Positions 14,955-23,318 of a stretch of DNA of 35,704 nucleotides are shown here, one piece after another. The position numbers were made by a program, and so were the translations under genes. Within the stretch, counting starts at the first letter, position 1. Every line of letters starts with the position of its first letter. The notes beneath the pieces are model-generated. The model was not told the DNA's origin. It saw nothing but the letters and a program-made list of their open reading frames with translations, and made no database searches. Location of the stretch: positions 1 through 35,704 of the forward strand of contig CAAELJ010000042.1 of NCBI GenBank assembly GCA_900756725.1, given 5' to 3'. The stretch comes from an uncultured Collinsella sp. (lineage in GTDB: Bacteria; Actinomycetota; Coriobacteriia; Coriobacteriales; Coriobacteriaceae).

Positions 14955-17255
14955 TTACTTGATCTTGGTCGTGCCCGGCGCCAGGTTGGGGTCGGTCTCG
15001 TTGGCCTCGGTCTGGAAGTGCTCCGTATAGACGTTCTTACCGTCGCGGAACATCTCGTAGTACTGCATCTTGGCGTAATCCTCGCGCGCCTTGGTGGCGG
15101 CTGCGGCGGCGGCGTCGTCACCGGTGACGTTGGAGGAGAGCGCCCAGCGCAGGCTGGCGTCCTCGTAGCCCACCGAGTTGATGGCGGGCAGCGACTCGCG
15201 CAGCGTCATGTGCGCCTTCTGGTAGTCGGTCAGCGGTGCGCCGATCAGCTGCATCAGCTGGGTGGACAGGTAGTTGGTGGACAGGTCGTCGACCTCGCTC
15301 GTCTGGTCGCAGCCGGCAACGTCGTAGTTGGCCCAGATGATGTAGTCGGTCTGCCACAAGCGCTCCTGGTGGGTGGCGTCGTCCTCGTCGGTAAACCACT
15401 TGTCATTGAACTTGGACGGGAAGAACGGCTGGTGGTCGCCCCAGAACACCACGACCACCTTGCGGTCAAGTTTGCTCAGAGCGTTGAGGAAGTAGCGAAG
15501 CGCCTGGTCGGACTGCTCGATGCACGAGACATACTCGTCGACATCGGAGAGCGTGCCGTCCTCGACGGTCTTGGCGTCCAGATCGGTCGTGTCGATATTC
15601 AGGTGCATCTGCTTATCTGCCGGCAGCAGGCCCGTGTCGTAGCCCGAGTGGTTCTGCATGGTTACGTCGAAGATAAACTGCGGATCGGCGTTCTGGTCGA
15701 GCAGCTCAAGAATCTTGTCGTAGGTAGCCTGGTCGGTCACCATGCCGCGCAGGGTGTCGGCGCCCTGGAAATCGTTGATGGACAGGAACTGGTCAAAGCC
15801 AAAGTCCTTATAGACGTTCTCGCGGTTCCAGTTGGTTGCGTGGTTGGGGTGCATGGCCGTGGTGGAATAGCCGAGCGATTTGAACTGCTCTGCCAGGTTC
15901 CCGGTCGTCTCCATGTTGTAGATGGTGTAGGGGTACACGCCCGAGCCCAGGTTGGCCATGGAGTTGCCGGTCATAAACTCAAACTCGGTATTGGCGGTAC
16001 CGCCGCCGTAGGCGCTCACGTAGAGCTTGCCGCGGCTGAGGCAGTTGGACAGGTTCTTAAAGTACTGCGGGCCCTCGTAGCCGGCGCGCATGTTCTGGTA
16101 GATGGACAGGTCCGAGAAGGTCTCGTTCATGATGGCGATGACCGTCGGCTTCTCGCTGTCGAATTGCTCCTGGGCGGCGGTGCGCTCGTCGCTTTTGGCG
16201 GCGTCGGACTTGTCATAGGCCTTGGCGTACTTTTTGAGCGTGGCCTTGGCGTCATCGACGGAGTAGTCGGCGGGTTTGGGCGGCTTAATGGATTGCGCTG
16301 CACTAATAAAGGCGGGCAGGTAGCCCTCGCGCCAGTAGCTCTCGAGCGGGCGCCAGGTGTAGACGGTGATGCCGAGGGTGTTGTAGTAGTCGATGAGCGT
16401 GACATGCGCGGTCACGCCACCCAGGCACAGCACCGCCACGAGCAGGTTGGTGAGCAGCATGCGCTTGGCGTTGGCGGCACCCTTCTGACGGTGCGGTGCC
16501 ACCAGGCCGGCGTACTCGCATAGCAGCATGGCGATGGCGGTAAAGCCCATGGACAGCACGCAGAACAGCGAGATGGAGAAGGTGTAGCCGGTGCCGGCGA
16601 CCGCGGCGGCGGTGGAGATGGCCGAAAGGTCGCCCGGCTGGATGGGCATGGATTTAAACGTGATGACGAAGAACTCGGCAATGCCCAGGACAAAGAGGGC
16701 AAAGGTCAGGACCGCGGGAGCTGCGCCGTGGCGCTGGAATAGGAAGAATAGGCCGACCATGAGCACGGTGATGATGGCCCACTCGAGCAGGATGCACAGG
16801 GGGTAGACCCAGGTAAAGTCGTGGTTGGATGAGACCTCCATGCCCAGCAGCGCAAAGACGCCGGCGAGCAGCAGGCACAGGACGGCGGCGACGAGCGGTT
16901 TACCCACAAAGGCGCCGCGCAGGCGGGCGAGCTTGCCAGTGGGGGCGGGCGCATCGGTGGCAGCGAACGCAAAGACGCGCGGTGCGATGCGGTCGCGGGC
17001 GATGCTGGCCCAAGCGCATCCGGTGAGAATGGCGTTGGTCAGGATGAGCATCACAAAGGCGAGCGGCTCGTTTTGAGCGACGAGGCCAATGGCGCCCCAA
17101 ATGGTCAAAAAGAGCTGGAACAGGCCGAAGGCGACGCTCCACCCAAGAGCGCTTTTGGCAACGGTGCCCGACTTTGCGCGAATGGCCTTGGCCTCGCGCA
17201 AGACAAGGTAGACGGTCGCCGCAAGACCGACGAGCGAGATGGCGGCAGCGAACAT
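14955..17255 (-). CDS. LtaS-family polyglycerolphosphate/teichoic acid synthase-like sulfatase-fold protein
   Basis: A 766-residue membrane enzyme. The N-terminal half has about 7-8 hydrophobic helices (residues 1-315). The extracellular C-terminal half is an alkaline phosphatase/sulfatase-fold domain. GGGTANTEFE contains the expected catalytic Thr at about 420, and metal-site elements follow as NETFSD, HPNHATNW and WGDHQPFFP. LtaS enzymes build glycerolphosphate polymers from phosphatidylglycerol; related proteins transfer glycerolphosphate to other glycans. Longer than typical LtaS (about 650) owing to extra N-terminal helices. ATG 17255 has GAGGAG 7 nt upstream; the in-frame GTG at 17270 overlaps that site and is rejected. 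It is transcribed towards the surface operon and ends 307 bp from it, with repeat modules between. Confidence 0.88.
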   Translation of the reverse strand: MFAAAISLVGLAATVYLVLREAKAIRAKSGTVAKSALGWSVAFGLFQLFLTIWGAIGLVAQNEPLAFVMLILTNAILTGCAWASIARDRIAPRVFAFAATDAPAPTGKLARLRGAFVGKPLVAAVLCLLLAGVFALLGMEVSSNHDFTWVYPLCILLEWAIITVLMVGLFFLFQRHGAAPAVLTFALFVLGIAEFFVITFKSMPIQPGDLSAISTAAAVAGTGYTFSISLFCVLSMGFTAIAMLLCEYAGLVAPHRQKGAANAKRMLLTNLLVAVLCLGGVTAHVTLIDYYNTLGITVYTWRPLESYWREGYLPAFISAAQSIKPPKPADYSVDDAKATLKKYAKAYDKSDAAKSDERTAAQEQFDSEKPTVIAIMNETFSDLSIYQNMRAGYEGPQYFKNLSNCLSRGKLYVSAYGGGTANTEFEFMTGNSMANLGSGVYPYTIYNMETTGNLAEQFKSLGYSTTAMHPNHATNWNRENVYKDFGFDQFLSINDFQGADTLRGMVTDQATYDKILELLDQNADPQFIFDVTMQNHSGYDTGLLPADKQMHLNIDTTDLDAKTVEDGTLSDVDEYVSCIEQSDQALRYFLNALSKLDRKVVVVFWGDHQPFFPSKFNDKWFTDEDDATHQERLWQTDYIIWANYDVAGCDQTSEVDDLSTNYLSTQLMQLIGAPLTDYQKAHMTLRESLPAINSVGYEDASLRWALSSNVTGDDAAAAAATKAREDYAKMQYYEMFRDGKNVYTEHFQTEANETDPNLAPGTTKIK

Positions 17256-17468
17256 GCTGAGACTCCTCACAAACTAAAACCTACGAAAGCGGGGGTTTAC
17301 CCGATTGTTACCTAAATATGCGCTGCATTTGCGGGCTGCGCACAACAATCAGCCATATTAACGCGCATGTGTGGCGTTACGGCGCAATGTAGTGGTGACC
17401 TGCGCGATAATGGACGGGAATTACACGGAAACGTAAAGGCTTCTTAAAGAATTGGCGAGGGTAGGGCG

Positions 17469-18341
17469 ATGAGCGAGCAGGTTTGCAAGGCGGACATGGG
17501 CGGCGACGGAGCTGCGGTCGTGGATACGTGCGGCTATCCGGTCGAGACTACGGGCAACGCGGTGCTGGACATCTTGGAGCATCGTTCGTCTACGCGTGCC
17601 TTCGCGCGTGACGACAACGACCGTCCCGTGGCGGTGACCGACGAGCAGCGTGCAGCGATTCTGCATGCGGCGAGTCGCGCGCCGTCGGCGGGCGCCATGA
17701 TGATGTATTCCATTGTGAGCATTCGCGAGCAGGCTACGCTGGACCGTCTGGCCGACCTGTGCGACCACCAGCCCATGATCGCCAAGGCGCCCTGGGCACT
17801 CATATTTGTGGTCGATTATGCCAAGTGGATCGATCTGTTTGAGCACGTGGGCTGCTTTGAGCCCGAGTTTGTCGAGCGCACAGGTAAGGCACCTCGCCGT
17901 GCACCGGGTTTGGGCGACTTTGCCATCGCGGCCCAGGACGCCGTGATCGCCGCGCAAAACGCCGTGGTTGCCGCCGAGGCCCTGGGCCTGGGGAGCTGCT
18001 ACATCGGTGATATCGTCGAGAATGCCGAGGAAGTTGCCGAGCTGCTCGATCTGCCGCCCTATACCATGCCGCTGTCGATGCTCATCATCGGCACGCCCCG
18101 TAAGGAGCGTCCGGCCATTGCGCATCCCGTGGTGAACCTGGTGCACGAGGAGCGCTACTGCCGCGCCGATGCCGCGACTATGGACGCGCAGGTGGCCGAG
18201 ATGGACGCGATGTTCCGTCCGCATGCCCGCGAGGCAGGCGAGCGCGTCGTGGATATCTACACCCGCAAGCACACGAGCCCCTTTATGGCCGAGATGAGCC
18301 GCTCCATGGAGTGGTGGTTCAAAAACTGGCTCGGCAAGTAA
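17469..18341 (+). CDS. Nitroreductase-family FMN oxidoreductase
   Basis: A 290-residue protein of the nitroreductase fold. The FMN phosphate-binding motif HRSSTRAF lies at about 38-45, ASRAPSAGAMMMYS at about 68-81, and the GLGSCYIGDI segment that packs on the flavin at about 175-184. Family members use NAD(P)H to reduce nitro groups, quinones or flavins; the substrate cannot be read from sequence. The C-terminal 60 residues (WWFKNWLG at the end) extend beyond the core fold. ATG 17469 follows a GAGGGTAGGG ribosome site. It diverges from the LtaS-like gene across a 213-bp gap, and is followed by hairpins before the potassium locus, so it is probably monocistronic. Confidence 0.9.
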   Translation: MSEQVCKADMGGDGAAVVDTCGYPVETTGNAVLDILEHRSSTRAFARDDNDRPVAVTDEQRAAILHAASRAPSAGAMMMYSIVSIREQATLDRLADLCDHQPMIAKAPWALIFVVDYAKWIDLFEHVGCFEPEFVERTGKAPRRAPGLGDFAIAAQDAVIAAQNAVVAAEALGLGSCYIGDIVENAEEVAELLDLPPYTMPLSMLIIGTPRKERPAIAHPVVNLVHEERYCRADAATMDAQVAEMDAMFRPHAREAGERVVDIYTRKHTSPFMAEMSRSMEWWFKNWLGK

Positions 18342-18347
18342 CGAATG

Positions 18348-18398
18348 CGGCGATGTGACAAAGGGAAAGTCCCTCTGTCACATTCCATATCGCCGTGG
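18348..18398. terminator. Nested hairpin after the nitroreductase gene
   Basis: TGTGACA (18354-18360) pairs with TGTCACA (18376-18382); the stem continues inward through AGGGA/TCCCT with one mismatch, and outward CGGCGAT pairs with ATCGCCG across a small bulge. The combined stem is long and stable but lacks a T run, so termination is likely but unproven. The near-symmetry fits use from either strand. Confidence 0.5.
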
Positions 18399-18443
18399 TG
18401 GCCTAAAGGCCGTATAAATGTTTATCTAGCTGGGAAAACGGCG

Positions 18444-18473
18444 CCATTAAAACATGGGCCGATTACCTATAAT
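18444..18473 (+). promoter_or_regulatory. Promoter of the kup locus (-10 TATAAT)
   Basis: A consensus TATAAT is at 18468-18473, 35 bp before the kup start. The -35 region (CATTAA/ATTAAA around 18445-18452) is poor, which suggests that an activator may assist. The leader is too short, and lacks the conserved blocks, for a c-di-AMP (ydaO) riboswitch. Confidence 0.55.
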
Positions 18474-18508
18474 CCCTTCGAACATTAAAGTTGGGAGGAA
18501 ACCGGCTT

Positions 18509-20536
18509 ATGGAACAAAAGGCCAAGGAGGCAGCTTCGCACGCTGCGATTCCTGTGAGCATCTCGGCGATGCTCGTCACGCTGGGCGTGGTGTACGGCGA
18601 TATCGGCACCAGCCCCATGTATGTAACCAAGGCGCTCGTTGCCGGCAACGGCGGCATCGGAAGCGTCACGCAGGAGTTCGTGCTCGGCGCGCTCTCCCTT
18701 GTTGTGTGGACGGTCACGCTGCTGACGACCGTCAAGTACGTGCTGATCTCGCTGCGCGCCGACAACCACGGCGAGGGCGGTATCTTTGCCCTGTACAGCC
18801 TGGTCAAGCGTTGCGGCAAGTGGCTCATCATCCCCGCCATGCTGGGTGGCGCGGCACTGCTCGCCGACGGCATCCTGACGCCTGCCGTTACCGTGACCAC
18901 GGCCATCGAGGGCCTGCGCACCATCCCGGCGGTCCACGCCGTGCTCGGTGACGACCAGGGCCGCGTTGTCGCGATTACGCTCGCCATTATCATTGCGCTC
19001 TTCTTGGTGCAGCGCATCGGCACGGCCAAGATCGGTCACGCCTTTGGCCCCATCATGACGCTGTGGTTTTTGTTCCTGGGCGGTACGGGCCTGTTCTTTG
19101 TCTTCCAGCATCCCGCGGTGCTGCTGTGCCTCAACCCGCTGCGCGGGATCGGCTTTCTGCTGAGCCCCAACAACCATGCGGGGATCATGATCCTAGGCAG
19201 CTGCTTCCTCGCCACCACCGGTGCCGAGGCGCTCTATTCCGACATGGGCCATGTGGGCCGCGGCAACATCTACGCCACCTGGCCGTTCGTTAAGTGCTGC
19301 CTGCTGCTGTCCTACATGGGTCAGGGCGCGTGGCTTATCAACAACGCTGCCAACCCCGAGCTCATGGGCATCGCCGACCTCAACCCCTTCTACCAGATGC
19401 TCACCCCGGGCCTGCGTCCCTTTGCCGTCGGCCTTTCCACCGTTGCCGCCATCATTGCCTCGCAGGCGCTCATCACCGGCGCATTCTCGCTGGTGTCCGA
19501 GGCCAGCCGCCTGGACCTCATGCCTCATATGCAGGTCTTCTATCCTGCCGAGACCAAGGGTCAGCTCTACATCCCCATGGTCAACAACGTCATGCTCGTG
19601 GGTTGCGTTATCGTGGTGCTGCTGTTCCAGAACTCGGCGCACATGGAGGCTGCGTACGGCTTGGCTATTACCCTGACCATGATGTGCACGACGCTGCTGC
19701 TCTTCTTCTATCTGCACGTGGAGCGCAAGCTCAAGGTTGCGCCGTGGATCTTTGCCGTCTTCTTCCTCATGCTCGAGGGTTTCTTCTTTGTGAGCTCGCT
19801 CACCAAGTTCTTCCACGGCGGCTATTTCACCATCCTTATGGCCGCGCTCATCATGAGCATCATGGTGTGCTGGTACAACGGCACGGCGGTCGAGCAGCGC
19901 CAGTTTACGCTGCTGCCGCTGCGCAGCTACCTGCCGCAGCTCAAGCGCCTGCGCGACGACGACCGCTACGAGCGCATGAGCGACAACATCGTGTACCTGA
20001 CCAAGGACACCAACACCGACTATATCGACCGCGATATCGTCTACTCCATCCTGGATAAGCACCCCAAGCGCGCACACGCCTGGTGGTTCGTGAATGTCGA
20101 GACCATGGACGAGCCGCATACCTTTGCCTACTCGGTCGAGACGTTTGGCACCGATTACGTGTTCCGCGTGCATCTGTACCTGGGCTACAAGATCAACCAG
20201 CGCGTCAATGCCTACCTGCGCCAGGTTGTTCAGGACCTGGCAGCCAGCGGCGAGCTGCCGCCGCAGACGCATGACTACTCGGTCTACAAGGATCCGGGCA
20301 ACATCGGTACGTTCAAGTTCGTTATGATCCGCAAACTTCTGGCGCCCGAAAGCGATGTGGAGCCGAGCGAGCGTACGGCCATCACGCTCAAGTACATCAT
20401 CCGCCGCGCCGCCGGCACGCCTGCGCGCTGGTACGGCCTGGAGAACTCCAACGTGAGCTTTGAGTACGTGCCGCTGTTCACCAAGTTTAAGGCTGTGAGC
20501 AAGATGCAGCGCTTGGCCCCCAACGAGCGCCCGTAG
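18509..20536 (+). CDS. kup: Kup-family potassium uptake permease
   Basis: A 675-residue K+ (probably K+/H+ symport) permease of the KUP/HAK family. The diagnostic N-terminal GVVYGDIGTSPMYV (about 27-40) forms part of the ion path; roughly 12 membrane helices run to about residue 460, followed by a hydrophilic cytoplasmic domain of about 210 residues. Length and order match E. coli Kup (622) with a somewhat longer tail. TTG 18491 would be an in-frame alternative, but ATG 18509 follows GGGAGG by 10 nt and is preferred. Downstream lie a small membrane protein and a KdpD/KdpE-type pair, implying that this transporter is part of a K+-responsive locus. Confidence 0.96.
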   Translation: MEQKAKEAASHAAIPVSISAMLVTLGVVYGDIGTSPMYVTKALVAGNGGIGSVTQEFVLGALSLVVWTVTLLTTVKYVLISLRADNHGEGGIFALYSLVKRCGKWLIIPAMLGGAALLADGILTPAVTVTTAIEGLRTIPAVHAVLGDDQGRVVAITLAIIIALFLVQRIGTAKIGHAFGPIMTLWFLFLGGTGLFFVFQHPAVLLCLNPLRGIGFLLSPNNHAGIMILGSCFLATTGAEALYSDMGHVGRGNIYATWPFVKCCLLLSYMGQGAWLINNAANPELMGIADLNPFYQMLTPGLRPFAVGLSTVAAIIASQALITGAFSLVSEASRLDLMPHMQVFYPAETKGQLYIPMVNNVMLVGCVIVVLLFQNSAHMEAAYGLAITLTMMCTTLLLFFYLHVERKLKVAPWIFAVFFLMLEGFFFVSSLTKFFHGGYFTILMAALIMSIMVCWYNGTAVEQRQFTLLPLRSYLPQLKRLRDDDRYERMSDNIVYLTKDTNTDYIDRDIVYSILDKHPKRAHAWWFVNVETMDEPHTFAYSVETFGTDYVFRVHLYLGYKINQRVNAYLRQVVQDLAASGELPPQTHDYSVYKDPGNIGTFKFVMIRKLLAPESDVEPSERTAITLKYIIRRAAGTPARWYGLENSNVSFEYVPLFTKFKAVSKMQRLAPNERP

Positions 20537-20596
20537 TCGACGGAGACTACACGGAGTTGATTATCGATGGGCAAAACTAAAGCCGGGGAGGTAAAC

Positions 20597-20767
20597 ATGG
20601 ATGCAAGGACACTTGATGTCCGCGAGGCGGGTATCGACGCCGCCGAAGATCGGTTCTTTACGAACCGAGCCAACATGGACATGGCCGATCGCGTGATCTC
20701 GGTCGTGGTGACGGTGTTTGTCGCGGCGTGCGTTTGCGCCCTGCTCGCGCACGTTCTGTTTGTCTAA
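20597..20767 (+). CDS. Small single-helix membrane protein in the potassium locus
   Basis: A 56-residue protein. Residues 1-30 are acidic and hydrophilic (MDARTLDVREAGIDAAED); residues 31-56 form one strongly hydrophobic helix (ISVVVTVFVAACVCALLAHVLF) ending at the C-terminus. GGGGAGG lies 5 nt before ATG 20597, far better than the site before the alternative ATG at 20567, which would add 10 residues. It begins 60 bp after kup and has a strong terminator just downstream, so it is probably co-transcribed with kup. I recognise no family. The position recalls KdpF-type small subunits that stabilise potassium pumps, but there is no sequence match to claim. Confidence 0.75.
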   Translation: MDARTLDVREAGIDAAEDRFFTNRANMDMADRVISVVVTVFVAACVCALLAHVLFV

Positions 20768-20798
20768 CGATCGCAGGTTGCAAAGGCTATACACTTGG

Positions 20799-20857
20799 AA
20801 CCACCACAAGGGGAAACCACCACAAAGGTGCCTGTCCCCTTTGTGGTGGTTTTTGTT
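20799..20857 (+). terminator. Terminator with duplicated 5' arm
   Basis: AAACCACCACAAAGG (20814-20828) pairs perfectly over 15 bp with CCTTTGTGGTGGTTT (20838-20852), followed by TTTTTGTTTTT. A second copy of the 5' arm, AACCACCACAA, occurs at 20799-20809 and could pair with the same 3' arm through AAGGGG/CCCCTTT. It closes the kup unit 32 bp after the small gene and lies 24 bp before the kinase gene, so transcription of kdpD/kdpE would need read-through or another promoter. Confidence 0.85.
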
Positions 20858-20880
20858 TTTGAGAGAGGGGCGGGGCGCTG

Positions 20881-22506
20881 ATGGACGTCCGTGCGGACGG
20901 CGATATTGCCGAGAACTTTTGGTGGCGGCGTACAACGCTGACGCGTCGCAGCCCCCTGTATGACGCCTGCGTATCGGCGGGGCTGCTGGTCGCGGCGACG
21001 GTTGTGGGCGCGCTGCTCGATCATCCGGGGCTCGCGCCGAGCATCATGATCGTCTATGTGTTCGCCGTGCAGCTGTGCGCTTTCTTTACCTGGAGCCGCC
21101 TGTACTGCCTGCTGACTTCTGCCGTCGCCGTGGCGCTCTACAACTTCTTGTTTGTCGACCCGCGCTGCTCGCTGTCGTTTATCGACCGCGTCTATCCCGG
21201 CATGTTCTTTATCATGTTTGCGGTCTCGCTCGTATCGAGCTCGATCGCGCTGGCCCTGCGCCGCGCCTTGGCGCAGGCTGCCGCCAGCGACCGCCGCACG
21301 CATATGGTGCTCGAGACCAACCGCATGCTGCAGCGGTGTGGCGATCAGCAACAGATTGTGCACGCTATGGCAACGCAGCTGGCGCGTCTTTCGGGCTGTC
21401 CGGTCGTGTGGTACAGCGCCGATCCGGAAGACGATGACCTGTTGCCGCGCGCGACGTACACGGCCGTGGGCGATGCCGCGCCGGTGCACCAGTTGGCGTC
21501 CCAGATGCCGCCGCGGCTCTCGGCATCCGCCTATGTGGGAACGCCGCTCGATGCCACCTATGGCGCTTCGGCGTTCTACGGCATATACCTGACCGTGCGC
21601 TCGGGTGACACCATGGTGCGCGCGGGTGATCCCGCCTCGGTGGTGGGGGTGCTTGCCATTGTCGCCGAGCCCGATGCTTTGACGCCCGAGGAGCGGACGC
21701 TTGCCGATGCCATCGTGAGCGAAGGCGAGCTTGCGCTCGATCGCGCCCGCGCCATGGAGGCTCGCGAGGAGGCGGCGGTGCTCGCTAAAAACGAGCAGCT
21801 GCGCGCCAACCTGCTGCGCTCCATTTCGCACGATCTGCGCACGCCGCTCACCAGTATTTCGGGCAATGCCGACGTGCTGCTCGATCAGGGCTCGACCGGC
21901 ACCGCGGTGCTCGATGCCCAGACGCGCCGCGGCCTGCTTCTATCCATTCGCTCGGATGCGCTGTGGCTCAACGCCACCGTCGAGAATCTGCTCGCCATCA
22001 CCAAGCTCGAGGGTGGCGGTATGCGCCTGTCGACCACGCTCGAGCTCATGGACGATATCGTCGAGGAGGCGCTGCGCCACGTGAACCCTGCCGTGCGCGA
22101 GCACGACCTTAAGGTGGTGGCGTGCGATGAGCCGGCGCTCGTCAACGTCGATGCACGCCTGATGGTGCAGCTGGTGGTCAATCTGGTGAACAACGCCATC
22201 ACTTATACGCCCGCGGGCTCGCATATCATGATTTCGATTAGCGTCGACGATGGACGCGTGGCGTGCTCGGTGGCCGATGATGGTCCGGGCATCGCACCCG
22301 AGGATCGCGAGCGGATCTTCGAGTCGTTCTATACCGCCAACCATGGTCTGGCCGACAGCCATCGCAGCGTTGGCCTGGGTCTTTCGCTCTGCCGTTCCAT
22401 TGCGTTGGCACATGGCGGTAGCATAGAGGTTGCCGCGGCGGACCCGCACGGTTCGGTCTTTACGATTGAACTTCCCGCCGCCGACGTTTCTTTTGATAAG
22501 GAGTAG
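20881..22506 (+). CDS. kdpD: KdpD-like sensor histidine kinase lacking the N-terminal KdpD domain
   Basis: A 541-residue sensor kinase, compared with about 890 in E. coli KdpD. Four closely spaced membrane helices (about 27-130) with NFLFVDPRCSLSF match the DUF4118 region of KdpD. A GAF-like domain (about 150-280) follows, then the HisKA motif SISHDLRTPLTS with phospho-His317 and an ATPase domain with NLVNN (about 433-437), DDGPGI and GLGLSLC. The cytoplasmic N-terminal KdpD/UspA-like half is absent, and the start leaves no room for it. Preceded by a GGGGCGGGG ribosome site. Four nt separate its stop from kdpE. It probably phosphorylates KdpE in response to K+ or envelope state. No kdpFABC target operon is in the window; kup is the nearest candidate. 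Confidence 0.9.
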   Translation: MDVRADGDIAENFWWRRTTLTRRSPLYDACVSAGLLVAATVVGALLDHPGLAPSIMIVYVFAVQLCAFFTWSRLYCLLTSAVAVALYNFLFVDPRCSLSFIDRVYPGMFFIMFAVSLVSSSIALALRRALAQAAASDRRTHMVLETNRMLQRCGDQQQIVHAMATQLARLSGCPVVWYSADPEDDDLLPRATYTAVGDAAPVHQLASQMPPRLSASAYVGTPLDATYGASAFYGIYLTVRSGDTMVRAGDPASVVGVLAIVAEPDALTPEERTLADAIVSEGELALDRARAMEAREEAAVLAKNEQLRANLLRSISHDLRTPLTSISGNADVLLDQGSTGTAVLDAQTRRGLLLSIRSDALWLNATVENLLAITKLEGGGMRLSTTLELMDDIVEEALRHVNPAVREHDLKVVACDEPALVNVDARLMVQLVVNLVNNAITYTPAGSHIMISISVDDGRVACSVADDGPGIAPEDRERIFESFYTANHGLADSHRSVGLGLSLCRSIALAHGGSIEVAAADPHGSVFTIELPAADVSFDKE

Positions 22507-22510
22507 CGCC

Positions 22511-23224
22511 GTGCCGAACTCTGCCGTAAAACCGCTCATCTTGGTCGTTGAGGACGATCCCGCCGTTCGCAATCTTATTGTTGCCGCGCTCGAGGCGCAC
22601 GGCTTGCGCCATATGGCTGTGGAGACCGCCCATGCCGCCATCGCCGCCGCCTCATCGCAGGCGCCGAGCATTGTGCTGCTCGATCTGGGCCTGCCCGATA
22701 TGGACGGCGTCAAGGTGGTGGAGTCGGTGCGCGCATGGTCGGGCATGCCGATTATCGTGGTCTCGGCGCGCAGCGAGGATGCGGACAAAATCCGCGCGCT
22801 CGATGCCGGTGCCGACGACTATCTGACCAAGCCGTTTTCGGTCGAGGAACTGCTCGCGCGCATCCGCACGACGCTCAGGCGCCTTTCGTATGCGCAGATG
22901 GGCGGCGTTGTCTCCGAGGGCTCGTTCGATACCGGTGAGCTGCATATCGATTTTGATGCCGGCATCGCCACGATGGATGGCGAGGAACTGCATCTGACGC
23001 CGATCGAGTATAAGCTCCTGTGCCTGCTGGCGCATAACGCCGACAAGGTACTGACGCACCAGTTTATCCTGCACGAGATTTGGGGCACGGCGACCAAGAG
23101 CGACCTGGCGAGCCTGCGTGTCTTTATGGGCACGTTGCGTAAGAAGATCGAGTCCGACCCCGCGCATCCGCGCTATATCCAGACGCATGTGGGTATCGGT
23201 TACCGCCTGGTCACCCAAGGCTAG
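22511..23224 (+). CDS. kdpE: KdpE-like response regulator (OmpR/PhoB type)
   Basis: A 237-residue regulator. The receiver domain has acidic residues E14-D15-D16, phospho-acceptor Asp58 in LLDLGLPD, and the conserved Lys in YLTKPF (about 108). A winged-helix DNA-binding domain follows (about 135-235) with LTPIEYKLLCLL and the typical ending YIQTHVGIGYRL. The start is GTG 22511, 7 nt after AAGGAG; the longer frame from 22430 overlaps the kinase and begins without support. It is translationally close to the kinase and ends with a long terminator. It should activate genes for potassium uptake, most plausibly kup here, by analogy with the KdpDE pathway. Confidence 0.93.
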   Translation: MPNSAVKPLILVVEDDPAVRNLIVAALEAHGLRHMAVETAHAAIAAASSQAPSIVLLDLGLPDMDGVKVVESVRAWSGMPIIVVSARSEDADKIRALDAGADDYLTKPFSVEELLARIRTTLRRLSYAQMGGVVSEGSFDTGELHIDFDAGIATMDGEELHLTPIEYKLLCLLAHNADKVLTHQFILHEIWGTATKSDLASLRVFMGTLRKKIESDPAHPRYIQTHVGIGYRLVTQG

Positions 23225-23251
23225 ATCGCCAACCACCATCCCGCTATGAGT

Positions 23252-23317
23252 TGCGGTGAAATACGGTCTTAATTTGCCTAATTCCAGGCAAAACAGTCCG
23301 TATTCCACCGCATTTTT
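23252..23317 (+). terminator. Long composite terminator after kdpE
   Basis: TGCGGTGAAATACGG (23252-23266) pairs with CCGTATTCCACCGCA (23298-23312), 14 of 15 matching, and a second stem TTTGCCT-aattcc-AGGCAAA sits inside. TTTTT (23313-23317) follows on the plus strand. It abuts the convergent rlmKL stop; the minus strand lacks a T run. Confidence 0.88.
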
Positions 23318-23318
23318 G

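Noticed and set aside
15018..16523. 501-codon plus-strand frame opposite the LtaS-like gene
   Set aside because: Val/Gly/His-rich shadow with no domain; the opposite strand has a complete sulfatase-fold enzyme.
18400..18508. c-di-AMP (ydaO-type) riboswitch upstream of kup
   Set aside because: The gap from promoter to start is about 35 bp and contains none of the conserved blocks of that riboswitch.
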